8,495 nucleotides of DNA from Candidatus Coatesiibacteriota bacterium (GCA_016929465.1 JAFGIT010000178.1:1-8495); one strand, 5' to 3'; positions 1 through 6,496 are shown, counted from the stretch's first letter. Numbers and translations: made by a program. The notes: generated by a model not told the origin, from the sequence alone.

Positions 1-490
1 CCGTCACAATACACGTACTCGGCGCAGCCGAATCCCAAAACTTGTAGTAGAATTGGGTGTCATTCGGCATTACAAACAGCGGTGTAATGTAAACGTCATA
101 GCCGCAGGGCATGCCAGGCACGCTCGTGTCCTTGGCGCATATCCAGGGAACATCACAATCACAAGTCGAAGTCGTGCTGATCTCGACTACTATGTAGTCA
201 GCCGTGTGGCAGCAGCACTGGAGCTCATTGTACTCCTTGTGCTTCACCGACAAGCCGATTTTGCAGTAGCCTTCCCAGGCGGGCAAAGCCTGAGCGACAA
301 CAACGTCATACAGGCACGCGTCGGTGCAGCTATCGAGTTCCCCTCCGCCACTGTTAGTGTCATCGTCGCCAGCGTAAACCGGCGCGACGAACGAGGCGTT
401 GGTGGTCGAGGAATCGCTGCTGAACGTGAACACGAGCCAGAGAGCCACGATAGAGAGAGCCGCTATCCCGATCGGAAGAATCTTCTTCAT
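1..490 (-). CDS. Secreted or membrane-anchored cysteine-rich protein of unknown function, C-terminus cut by window edge
   Basis: An open frame starts with ATG at 490 and stays open to the left edge, giving 163 complete codons. The start is set by an AAAGGAGGTG Shine-Dalgarno 8 nt upstream. Residues 1-23 are a typical export signal: MKK, then a hydrophobic stretch (about 4-23). A possible signal peptidase site is APVYA|GDD, after residue 40. An acidic, Gly/Ser-rich linker (about 41-54) follows. The mature part has 11 cysteines (55, 59, 76, 92, 93, 94, 110, 112, 118, 129, 160), including a CCC run and a CDC pair. This suggests an exported domain stabilised by disulfides or binding metal. I recognise no family, and the missing C-terminus could hold a diagnostic domain. 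It has its own promoter and a long, possibly structured leader, so it is probably the first gene of its transcript. The export call is firm; any function would be a guess. Confidence 0.75.
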   Translation of the reverse strand, partial: MKKILPIGIAALSIVALWLVFTFSSDSSTTNASFVAPVYAGDDDTNSGGGELDSCTDACLYDVVVAQALPAWEGYCKIGLSVKHKEYNELQCCCHTADYIVVEISTTSTCDCDVPWICAKDTSVPGMPCGYDVYITPLFVMPNDTQFYYKFWDSAAPSTCIVT

Positions 491-498
491 TGTTTTTC

Positions 499-508
499 AC
501 CTCCTTTC
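499..508 (-). promoter_or_regulatory. Shine-Dalgarno site of the cysteine-rich secreted protein
   Basis: On the minus strand this reads AAAGGAGGTG, an almost perfect complement of the 16S rRNA 3' end. It lies 8 nt before the ATG at 490. It fixes that start and predicts strong translation. Only four bases (509-512) separate it from the closing stem of the putative leader structure. Confidence 0.8.
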
Positions 509-512
509 GTTT

Positions 513-623
513 GCCTCGAGCCGAGACGCCGAGTCGCTGCCAGGCGCAGGCCGGCCCCACAGGAAGAGAAAGCCGCTACGTAGCAGCCGGTCTTCCGCAT
601 ATCTGAGACGCTCGGATCGAGGC
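513..623 (-). promoter_or_regulatory. Putative structured 5' leader RNA (three-way-junction-like) before the secreted protein
   Basis: In the minus-strand RNA, 611-623 can pair with 513-525: 7 bp (GCCTCGA/TCGAGGC), one mismatch, then 5 bp. Inside it, one arm pairs 591-596 with 562-567 (GGAAGA/TCTTCC) and carries an inner 6-bp hairpin (582-587 with 572-577, one G-U pair, loop ACGT). A second short arm pairs 546-549 with 537-540 (CTGC/GCAG). The closing stem ends four bases before the Shine-Dalgarno, the layout expected of a translational control element such as a riboswitch or protein-binding leader. I do not recognise a known riboswitch class. The pairing was read by eye in GC-rich sequence, so chance folding is possible. 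The rest of the leader (624-760) shows nothing I can name. Confidence 0.4.
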
Positions 624-766
624 GTAATGAATTGGATTTTCGTGATTCTGGCTGAGCTGAAATCCACCCAGCTGGCAGGATTCCAACAGGCCGAGACGGC
701 GCGGAATTGACTTGAATGGCCCAGATTTCGCGACCGGGTGTGCAGATTCCACTGCGATAGCGGGTC

Positions 767-796
767 ACTATATCGTTCATTATTGACCCATATCAA
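767..796 (-). promoter_or_regulatory. Candidate sigma70-type promoter reading left into the cysteine-rich protein gene
   Basis: On the minus strand the -35 box is TTGATA (796-791, 5/6 to consensus), the spacer is 18 bp, and the -10 box is TATAGT (772-767, 5/6). Transcription would start near 760, giving a leader of about 270 nt, unusually long for a single small secreted protein. It lies at the edge of an AT-rich block (about 780-960), as expected for a promoter. Confidence 0.5.
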
Positions 797-811
797 ATTA
801 CAACGTAATTT
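795..811. repeat. Inverted repeat overlapping the -35 of the leftward promoter, possible operator
   Basis: AAATTAC-aac-GTAATTT is a perfect 7-bp inverted repeat with a 3-bp centre. Allowing one bulged T it extends to about 10 bp per arm (ATCAAATTAC / GTAATTTTGAT). It overlaps the end of the -35 box at 791-796, a position typical of a repressor or activator site. No regulator gene is in the window. Confidence 0.4.
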
Positions 812-828
812 TGATTATTCGATGAATT

Positions 829-858
829 CGTGAGTTATGAACATCATATTGACTCACG
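829..858. repeat. Inverted repeat CGTGAGT...ACTCACG over the -35 of the rightward promoter
   Basis: The arms at 829-835 and 852-858 are exact 7-bp complements separated by 16 bp. The right arm overlaps the -35 box of the plus-strand promoter (849-854). It may be a second operator in the divergent promoter region. A hairpin in DNA or RNA is less likely because transcription would begin downstream. Confidence 0.35.
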
Positions 859-877
859 TCTGATTGAGCCATAAGAT
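849..877 (+). promoter_or_regulatory. Candidate sigma70-type promoter reading right toward the small membrane-protein gene
   Basis: TTGACT (849-854, 5/6) and TAAGAT (872-877, 4/6) are separated by an ideal 17-bp spacer. Transcription would start near 884. The first plausible gene downstream starts at 1121, so the leader would be about 240 nt. That leader (884-1120) holds several short hairpins, for example GCTCA/TGAGC near 994-1012 and CCCC-atc-GGGG near 1041-1051, but no RNA family I recognise. Confidence 0.45.
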
Positions 878-927
878 GCAATATATGTCAAGTGTATTTT
901 CCGCGCATACCATAAAATATTTGCGTC

Positions 928-955
928 GTAACATGTGTTGCATTTCTGTAACATG
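928..955. repeat. Pair of GTAACATG direct repeats 20 bp apart
   Basis: GTAACATG occurs at 928-935 and again at 948-955, a centre-to-centre distance of 20 bp, about two helical turns. It lies downstream of the predicted rightward start site. It could bind a dimeric regulator or be chance in AT-rich DNA. Confidence 0.25.
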
Positions 956-1120
956 GCAATCCGAGGAGCGGATTGCGCTCACTAGATTGTCTCAGCTCAT
1001 AGCGAAGTGAGCCTCGATAGGAATCGCTCCCCTGGCTTTCCCCATCGGGGACAACCTGCGAGCCGGAAAAGAACCCTTGCGGCGGTTTGTTGCCGGATGG
1101 ACTTCGACTGGAGGCTTCTC

Positions 1121-1228
1121 GTGATATTATTCGGATGTTATCTATATTATTTGCTTGCCATTATGGTGACCATTGCATTTGATATCTGGGAAAGACCTGT
1201 GCAACTGACGGGGCTGTCCAATACTTGA
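1121..1228 (+). CDS. Possible 35-residue single-pass membrane protein
   Basis: A GTG codon at 1121 has a good Shine-Dalgarno, GGAGG at 1110-1114, with a 6-nt spacer, and opens a 35-codon frame ending in TGA at 1226-1228. The product begins (M)ILFGCYLYYLLAIMVT. It has one aromatic-rich hydrophobic segment at about residues 2-20, then a short polar tail with DIWERP. That is the shape of small bacterial membrane proteins that act as regulators or subunits. An in-frame ATG at 1097 would add MDFDWRLL but has no ribosome site. A frame open back to GTG 1007 adds a basic stretch that does not look coding. A candidate promoter (849-877) lies upstream and a GC-rich hairpin starts 12 nt after the stop, so a short monocistronic gene is plausible. 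I recognise no family, and the ORF is short enough to occur by chance. Confidence 0.4.
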   Translation: MILFGCYLYYLLAIMVTIAFDIWERPVQLTGLSNT

Positions 1229-1240
1229 ATCGAGAGCGGA

Positions 1241-1272
1241 CCGAGGATCCCGCCGGTGCGGGGCAGGCTCGG
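1241..1272 (+). terminator. GC-rich nested hairpin after the small ORF, possible terminator without a clear T-tract
   Basis: CCGAG (1241-1245) pairs with CTCGG (1268-1272), and inside it CCCGC (1249-1253) pairs with GCGGG (1258-1262) around a CGGT loop. It begins 12 nt after the small ORF's stop. No T-run follows directly; the first one (TTTT) is about 20 nt beyond. It is therefore not a classical intrinsic terminator and could be a transcript-end or stability hairpin. Confidence 0.3.
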
Positions 1273-1499
1273 AGGCCGTCTATAGACAATAATGTTTTCC
1301 GTAGAGGCCATTCATGAATCGCCCCTCGAGACTCTGCCGTCGATCATGCCGGCCTGGCAGGTCAATCCGGACTACTGAGCGGCTCGTTGCCCTCCCCGAC
1401 TCCAGCTCGTCGGACGTCCCTTGAGGTTGGCGTCAATGACGCCAGATGCCCGAAATCCCCGAGCGATCCGCGCAAAAAGACATGGATTCGTGGTCCGCG
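1273..1499. other. Intergenic region without a recognisable gene; contains small palindromes
   Basis: No credible coding frame or RNA gene was seen. It holds the 10-bp palindrome GTCTATAGAC (1278-1287) and a perfect hairpin TGGCGTC-aat-GACGCCA (1428-1444). The hairpin lies 55 nt past the carbamoyltransferase stop. It may protect or end the operon's mRNA, but no T-tract follows it on the minus strand. Confidence 0.4.
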
Positions 1500-3188
1500 C
1501 TAGACGTTCTTCACCAGGAAGTTGTTTATCGCGAGGTAGTCGAGGTGGCCGAGCGTGAACGCACGGAGGGCGTCATAAGGGCTGCAGACGATCGGCTCCT
1601 CGTGCATATTGAACGATGTGTTGATGACGCTCGGGATGCCTGTCAGCTCGTAGTATCGCTTCACTATCTTGTAGTAGCTGGGATTGTCCTGCTCGTAGAT
1701 CAGCTGAGGCCGCGCGGTCCCATCGATGTGTACCACGCCCGGGCACTGCTCCTTCATCGTGGGCGTGCAGTCGAACGCTATCGTCATGAACTTCGCTGTG
1801 TACTCGCCGCCGCTTAAGTGCAGGTAGCAGTCCTCTGCCTTCTCAGCAATCGTAACCGGGGCAAACGGCATGAACTCGGTCCGCTTCAGGTGCTCATTCA
1901 GCCAGTCGTTGACTGTCGGATCGGTCGCCTGGTACATGATCGTGCGGTTGCCTAACGCTCGGGGGCCATACTCCATGCGGCCAGCAAACCGGGCCACGAC
2001 CTTCCCATCAGCAAGCAGCTTCGCCACGGTTTCCTCGATCTTGGGGTCCTTCTTGACCTTGATCCCATCGAACTTGGCGAACTCCTTCTCCACCGCGGCA
2101 TCGTCATACTCTGGGCCGAAATAGACTGTGTCGAGCTTGAACGGCTTCAGCCCGTTCTTCTCCGCAAGGTGCATCAGGCCCGCTCCGAGCGAGAGACCAG
2201 CGTCGCTCATCCCGGGGTGGACGAATATCTCATCAACCTGGTCCAGTTCGTGCAGTTTCTGGTTCATACGAACGTTACCGGCTACACCGCCGGCGAGAAC
2301 CAGCCTCCTCAGGCCGGTCTGCTCGAGACCATACTGGACAAAATCGACGACCACGTCTTCGAGGCGCCGCTGAGCCGCGGCCGCGATGTCTTCCGCGGTG
2401 TGTTTCGCGAGCTTCTTATAAAGGCCCGTTCGGTAGCTCTTTGTTAGTAGCGGTGGCAGGATGAACTTCTTGCGGTCCGCAGACAGGGAAAAGAACTCCG
2501 TCATCAGATCGTAGGCTTTATAGGCATCGCCACGCGCCGCGAGGCCGGTCACCTTGCCCGCGTGCTTGAGGGGATTGAATCCGAGGAATTCGGTGATCTC
2601 TCCGTAGAACTGCCCTGCGGATGCGAGGGCAGGCAGGCCATACATGAGCCGCACCTTTCCGTCCTTGCAGTAGAACATCCCCCCGGAGAGTCCATCTCCG
2701 ATGTTGTCGAGAGTCACACCGAGCGCGTCGGGATAGCCGGAGGTCATATACGCTGAATAGGCGTGCGTCATGTGGTGGTCGTATAGGGCGACCTTTCTCC
2801 CCAACTGGCGCTGAACCAGGCTCTTGCAGCCCCACTCGATCAGCGACTGCAGCGGGGGCAGGTTAAGGACCAGGTTGTGGTAGTGCATATAGACCTTCTG
2901 CTTGAGATTCAGAAAGTTGTGGTTGTAGTCCTTGAACTGGTTCGGGAATAGCCGATAGACAAAATGGTACTTGTTGGCTGCGACGACAGTATCGACGTCC
3001 GCGAAATCTATGCCGGCCTCGGAGAGGCAGTATTCGATTGACTGCTTCGGGAAACCTGCGCTGCATTTCTTGCGATTGAAGCGCTCCTCTGCCGCCGATG
3101 CGACGATCTTGCCGTCGATGAAGAGCGAAGCGTTGGACGTGAAGTCCTCGCTGAAGCTCAGTAAGATTCGTTCTGGTGGAGCATTCAC
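1500..3188 (-). CDS. NodU/TobZ-type O-carbamoyltransferase family protein, divergent N-terminal motif
   Basis: This 562-residue protein has the two-domain layout of NodU/CmcH/TobZ enzymes, which use carbamoyl phosphate and ATP to make carbamoyl-adenylate and pass the carbamoyl group to a hydroxyl. The Kae1-like domain (about 8-340) shows EERFNRKK (34-41), a DHHMTHAYSA metal motif (H138, H142), DNIGDG (161-166), LAGGVAGN (298-305) and HPGMSDAG (324-331). The C-terminal carbamoyltransferase domain has MEYGPRALGNRTI (405-417), FMPFAPV (439-445) and INTSFN (522-527). The start is GTG at 3188, with AAGGA 10 nt upstream inside the end of the radical SAM gene; the gap is 5 nt, so translation is probably coupled. 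The N-terminal segment ILLSFSEDFTSNASLFIDG seems to lack the histidine family members usually have there, and C42 replaces another common histidine. The acceptor is unknown; an adjacent alpha-glucan enzyme hints at a saccharide. Family assignment is secure. Confidence 0.92.
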   Translation of the reverse strand: MNAPPERILLSFSEDFTSNASLFIDGKIVASAAEERFNRKKCSAGFPKQSIEYCLSEAGIDFADVDTVVAANKYHFVYRLFPNQFKDYNHNFLNLKQKVYMHYHNLVLNLPPLQSLIEWGCKSLVQRQLGRKVALYDHHMTHAYSAYMTSGYPDALGVTLDNIGDGLSGGMFYCKDGKVRLMYGLPALASAGQFYGEITEFLGFNPLKHAGKVTGLAARGDAYKAYDLMTEFFSLSADRKKFILPPLLTKSYRTGLYKKLAKHTAEDIAAAAQRRLEDVVVDFVQYGLEQTGLRRLVLAGGVAGNVRMNQKLHELDQVDEIFVHPGMSDAGLSLGAGLMHLAEKNGLKPFKLDTVYFGPEYDDAAVEKEFAKFDGIKVKKDPKIEETVAKLLADGKVVARFAGRMEYGPRALGNRTIMYQATDPTVNDWLNEHLKRTEFMPFAPVTIAEKAEDCYLHLSGGEYTAKFMTIAFDCTPTMKEQCPGVVHIDGTARPQLIYEQDNPSYYKIVKRYYELTGIPSVINTSFNMHEEPIVCSPYDALRAFTLGHLDYLAINNFLVKNV

Positions 3189-3193
3189 TTTAT

Positions 3194-4210
3194 CTATTTC
3201 CTTGATTTATACATAGATTTTAGCCAGGCGGATATGACCCTTCGGTCGAGAGAGAACAGGTGGTTGTATTCGGTGAAGCAGGAAGCGTCGCATGCCTTGC
3301 AGGAGACTTTTTTGGTGGCGTCGAATGCCTCCTTGAAGCCGACATCGAGGAAGTTCTTCGAGTCCATGAGCTCGATCAAGAGCGAGCAGGGATAGACGTC
3401 GCCATTCGCGTCAACGTTGCAGAACAATTGCCCCGCCCAACACTTGAGCCCCTGCGCCCGATAGGGCAGCATCGGGACGGAATAGTCTTGCCAGGCCAGA
3501 AGATACTCGAGATACGGGAGAGTCGAAGCCATCGGAGCGCCTCGTTTCTTCTCAAATATCAGCTTGCGGATCGCCTTCTTATAGTCCTCGTTCGTCGGAA
3601 CGAAGTCGTGAACATCAACGCCCAGACGGTCGTTGTGGTGTACTACCTGGAAGGTGGTCAGGAAGTTGTACTTCCTCGCCTTCTCGAGTATGTAATCGAT
3701 CGAGTTGAGGTTGTGCTTAGATAGAACGGTAATCGACCAGAATGGGAGCCGGTTCGACGCGACCTTTATCGCCTCTAGCGCTCGCTCGTGGCTGCCCGGT
3801 TCCCTGTTGAGCTCGTGCGCTTCCTTGTCACCGTCAAAGGCGATGATCATGTGCTCGAGGTTTCCGAGCTCGTGAATCCGCTCGGGGACCAGGAAGCCGT
3901 TGGTGTCCATCGTCGTGTAGAGGCCCTTGAACGAGGCAAAGTTGACGATCTCGGCTATGTCCTCGCGCACGAGCGGCTCTCCGCCCCAGAGCCCGAGCCG
4001 GGTGCAGCCCATCTGCTTCAGCTGGCTGATCAAGGAGAATATCTCGTCCGTTGTCAACTCACGCTGCTTCCTGAGCGGGATATTGCAGTAGCGACAATGG
4101 CTCGTGCAGTGATTCGTCACCGCGAGCATCACATTCAGCGGCAGCCTCTGACCGAGATAATTCGCACGAAGCACGCCGAGTCCCATTTCGAAAACGTTTC
4201 TAAGCTTCAT
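3194..4210 (-). CDS. Radical SAM protein with C-terminal SPASM/twitch-like cysteine motif
   Basis: This 338-residue protein has the radical SAM [4Fe-4S] motif CTSHCRYC (C35, C39, C42), the SAM-binding WGGEPL (75-80) and a TNGF strand (103-106). Six further cysteines near the C-terminus (257, 264, 275, then 304, 307, 311) surround a DANGDVYPC segment. That resembles the SPASM or twitch regions that bind an auxiliary Fe-S cluster in peptide- and small-molecule-modifying enzymes. It should reductively cleave S-adenosylmethionine to a 5'-deoxyadenosyl radical in the cytoplasm; the substrate cannot be told. The N-terminus (MKLRNVFEMGLGVLRANYLGQ) is an amphipathic lead-in, not a signal peptide. The ATG at 4210 lies 6 nt after the GH57 stop, with AAGG about 10 nt upstream inside that gene's end. 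It is the middle gene of the operon. Alternatives include a sugar or lipid-head-group modifying radical SAM; a peptide target is less obvious because no small precursor peptide is seen in the operon. Confidence 0.92.
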   Translation of the reverse strand: MKLRNVFEMGLGVLRANYLGQRLPLNVMLAVTNHCTSHCRYCNIPLRKQRELTTDEIFSLISQLKQMGCTRLGLWGGEPLVREDIAEIVNFASFKGLYTTMDTNGFLVPERIHELGNLEHMIIAFDGDKEAHELNREPGSHERALEAIKVASNRLPFWSITVLSKHNLNSIDYILEKARKYNFLTTFQVVHHNDRLGVDVHDFVPTNEDYKKAIRKLIFEKKRGAPMASTLPYLEYLLAWQDYSVPMLPYRAQGLKCWAGQLFCNVDANGDVYPCSLLIELMDSKNFLDVGFKEAFDATKKVSCKACDASCFTEYNHLFSLDRRVISAWLKSMYKSRK

Positions 4211-4216
4211 ATCCTA

Positions 4217-6340
4217 TTAACCTTCCGGAGCTGCCTTCAGCTCCAACTCAATTCTCCGCTCGACCTTCCCGTCTTCCGGGAACTTCAACGGCCATTGAAC
4301 CAGGACTGTGGTTGCCTGCTTGATCAATTCAAACCCGCTCTCTGACTGCGAAACCGTCTGAAGCGGGAAGCGGAATATATCCGCTTCGACGTCGAAAGAG
4401 AGAAGGATCGAGAAGCCACGATATGGATCGCTAAGGCGGACTGCCTTTGCTCCCTTGAGTCTCGCTGTCTCGCCGAGCATCTGCCAGTTATTCCCATCGT
4501 CGGTGAATTGACAATCATCTCCCTCTCCGTAACAGGCAAAGGAGAACTCCACGGCGAATATGGCCTCAACGCTTTCCTGTCCTTCATAATCAATCCGGTA
4601 ATCGCAGTTTATCTTGCTTCCGGTCCTCTCTATCGCAAAACGCTTCCCTAGCTTTAGAGGCTGAGGGATGTGACCGGGATATAGCGCGCCCTTCCTTTTG
4701 AATCTGACAATCGCTGTCCTGTCCGAACAAGTCGTATCAACCTCAAAGCTGGTCTTAACAAAGTCGCCTAAATCTCTGTATCTGCTATCACGTATGCAAG
4801 CAAGATCCGTGCCAAGTGGCAAAAAATGGTCCAAAAATGACATCTTCGGATGCCAGTCGTAGTGCAGATTCTTCAGAATCCGCTCGCTGACCTCGCGCTG
4901 GCGGTCGTGGATAGAGGCGTGTTCCGATGAGGAGGACGCATCCGATGCCTTGCCCAGGCTCGCATGATAGGCCTCTTTGTGGCGGCTCAACGTGTCCGTC
5001 ACGTTAGTAAAAGACCTGCGGCAATCGAGCTCCGCCATCGCTCCGCCGACCGGCGAGAAGACGCAGGCGAGGTTCCTGTTCTCGACCATTACCTCCTCGT
5101 GCCCATCGGAATCGATATCATCTTTCGCGAGCGATACCCAATCTTCATCGCCGTGCTGGGCATTCTGGACTGCAGCCTCCGCCTCGATGAGTTTCCTGTA
5201 GATCGCGAATCTCAGATGAGGCAGATACAGCCCGCCGAAGACACCGTGCCAGTACGCGCAATTGCACTGAGCTCGCATGACGTCGGCACTGGCCTCCTTG
5301 GCGCCCTTCTTCCCTTTTATTGAATGCACCTGTTTGCTGACGTGCCACATGCGCTTGTGCATGTAGTTGCTTTCGGCGTACTTCGCCAGAAAACCTCGCC
5401 AGAAGCCACCGCGAACGAACGGCCGGTACCTGTCGAGGCTGTTCTCATTCTTCAGTCTGGAGACCAACTCTTCATAAATGAGCGCCGGCTCCATGGGCAG
5501 CGTCCACTCACCCATCTCGGAATATGAGCAAGTCGGGAGGTAAACGCGCCCTCTTGGCTCGTGGCTTTCCATGTACTCTGAAGGTGTCACGGTCTCTATG
5601 AAATCGGCCTCGGAGACCATCGTCAGGAACTTCTCGAGCCATCTTTCGGTGAAAACCCACTTATGTGTCCCGGGCCAGACACCGAACTTCTCGCAGTCAT
5701 CGAACATCATTATCAACCTGGGCTCTTCCGAGGAGGCCATCTTCTCCATGAACTCGATCGGCTCATTGGGCTGGGCGAATGGGATCTGATACCTCAATCG
5801 CTCGGATATCGGGAAGACCGCGAGCTCTTCGCCTGCATCTTCGGTCACGAAGTGGCCCAAAAGGTCCGATGTCGGAAGCCCCGCCGCATTGAAATGGTAG
5901 TCGTCGAGTACCACGTACTTGATCCCGCCGCGAGCGATGATCGAAGCGAGCTGCGGCTCCCAGATACGCTCGGCGACCCACATCCCCGTGGGCTCCTTCT
6001 TGAACCGTTTCTTTACACGCTGGTTCATGAGCTTGATCTGCTCCTGCTGGTCCCAGGGCGGGATGACGGACAGGATCGGCTCGTAGAAGCCGCCGCCGAG
6101 TATCTCGACCTGGCCCCGCTCACAGAGCTTCTTCAATAGACCGAAGAACTCCGGATGGTGCGATTCGAGCCACTCCCACAGAGTACCAGTCACATGGACC
6201 GCGACCTTTACGCTCGGAAATCGCTCCATCGTCTCTATGAAAGGCAGATAAGAGCTCTTATAGGCATACTCGAATACGTGGTCGAAATTGCCGAGCGGCT
6301 GATGCAGATGAACGCCAAATGCGAAGTTTATCTTTCTCAT
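4217..6340 (-). CDS. Glycoside hydrolase family 57 alpha-amylase / 4-alpha-glucanotransferase
   Basis: This 707-residue protein matches the size and layout of GH57 4-alpha-glucanotransferases, which move or hydrolyse alpha-1,4-glucan segments with retention. The N-terminal (beta/alpha)7-type domain has the HLHQP signature (11-15), EILGGGFYEP (79-88), WVAERIWEP with the likely nucleophile E124, and MMFDDCEKFGVWPGTH with the likely acid/base D214. These positions closely match those of the Thermococcus litoralis enzyme (E123, D214). A middle region has AQCNCAYWHGVFGGLYLPHL, the usual subfamily marker, and the last ~270 residues fit the DUF1926-type beta-sandwich. No signal peptide is present, so it acts on internal glycogen or maltodextrin. 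The ATG at 6340 has GAGG 5 nt upstream. It leads the three-gene operon behind the promoter at 6425-6453. Family and catalytic residues are secure; glucanotransferase versus amylase activity is not settled by sequence. Confidence 0.93.
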   Translation of the reverse strand: MRKINFAFGVHLHQPLGNFDHVFEYAYKSSYLPFIETMERFPSVKVAVHVTGTLWEWLESHHPEFFGLLKKLCERGQVEILGGGFYEPILSVIPPWDQQEQIKLMNQRVKKRFKKEPTGMWVAERIWEPQLASIIARGGIKYVVLDDYHFNAAGLPTSDLLGHFVTEDAGEELAVFPISERLRYQIPFAQPNEPIEFMEKMASSEEPRLIMMFDDCEKFGVWPGTHKWVFTERWLEKFLTMVSEADFIETVTPSEYMESHEPRGRVYLPTCSYSEMGEWTLPMEPALIYEELVSRLKNENSLDRYRPFVRGGFWRGFLAKYAESNYMHKRMWHVSKQVHSIKGKKGAKEASADVMRAQCNCAYWHGVFGGLYLPHLRFAIYRKLIEAEAAVQNAQHGDEDWVSLAKDDIDSDGHEEVMVENRNLACVFSPVGGAMAELDCRRSFTNVTDTLSRHKEAYHASLGKASDASSSSEHASIHDRQREVSERILKNLHYDWHPKMSFLDHFLPLGTDLACIRDSRYRDLGDFVKTSFEVDTTCSDRTAIVRFKRKGALYPGHIPQPLKLGKRFAIERTGSKINCDYRIDYEGQESVEAIFAVEFSFACYGEGDDCQFTDDGNNWQMLGETARLKGAKAVRLSDPYRGFSILLSFDVEADIFRFPLQTVSQSESGFELIKQATTVLVQWPLKFPEDGKVERRIELELKAAPEG

Positions 6341-6424
6341 CTCAACCTCGAGTTATTCTTGTCCTGATGTCTTAGTCGTCCAATTCGTCCCTTCCGTCCG
6401 GGAAGATATGATGTAACACCCAGA

Positions 6425-6453
6425 AAGATAAGTCATCCCCCCCAACCCGTCAA
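6425..6453 (-). promoter_or_regulatory. Candidate promoter of the GH57-radical SAM-carbamoyltransferase operon
   Basis: On the minus strand TTGACG (6453-6448, 5/6) and TATCTT (6430-6425, 4/6) are separated by 17 bp that include a G-rich run (7 G). The start would fall near 6418, giving a leader of about 78 nt. No attenuator or riboswitch is evident in that leader. Confidence 0.45.
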
Positions 6454-6496
6454 GGTGCGTGCCGCACACGCAAGCTATCCTCTATTGAATCCTGAC

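Noticed and set aside
53-583. 176-residue plus-strand open frame opposite the secreted protein
   Set aside because: It has no ribosome site, an Arg/Val-rich composition typical of antisense reading, and conflicts with a minus-strand gene that has a signal peptide and a near-perfect Shine-Dalgarno.
487-780. Minus-strand open frame whose TGA overlaps the ATG of the secreted protein (ATGA arrangement)
   Set aside because: The overlap looks like translational coupling, but the start codon sits between the -35 and -10 boxes of the predicted promoter, no ribosome site precedes it, and the protein is low-complexity Arg/Ser/Gly-rich. The frame also runs through the structured leader. It would revive only if transcription began further upstream.
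1007-1120. N-terminal extension of the small membrane protein from GTG 1007
   Set aside because: There is no Shine-Dalgarno near 1007, and the added residues are basic and proline-rich, unlike the rest. GTG 1121 has GGAGG at the right distance.
1428-1444. Perfect hairpin TGGCGTC-aat-GACGCCA as an intrinsic terminator of the operon
   Set aside because: The stem is good but no T-run follows on the minus strand (the next bases are acctcaag), so it is recorded only as a palindrome.
500-1500. tRNA or rRNA gene in the long non-coding stretch
   Set aside because: I looked for T-arm GTTCRA-type strings with cloverleaf pairing on both strands and found none that fit.
1446-1817. 123-residue plus-strand open frame opposite the end of the carbamoyltransferase
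   Set aside because: Most of it is antisense to conserved carbamoyltransferase sequence and it has no ribosome site or recognisable motif.
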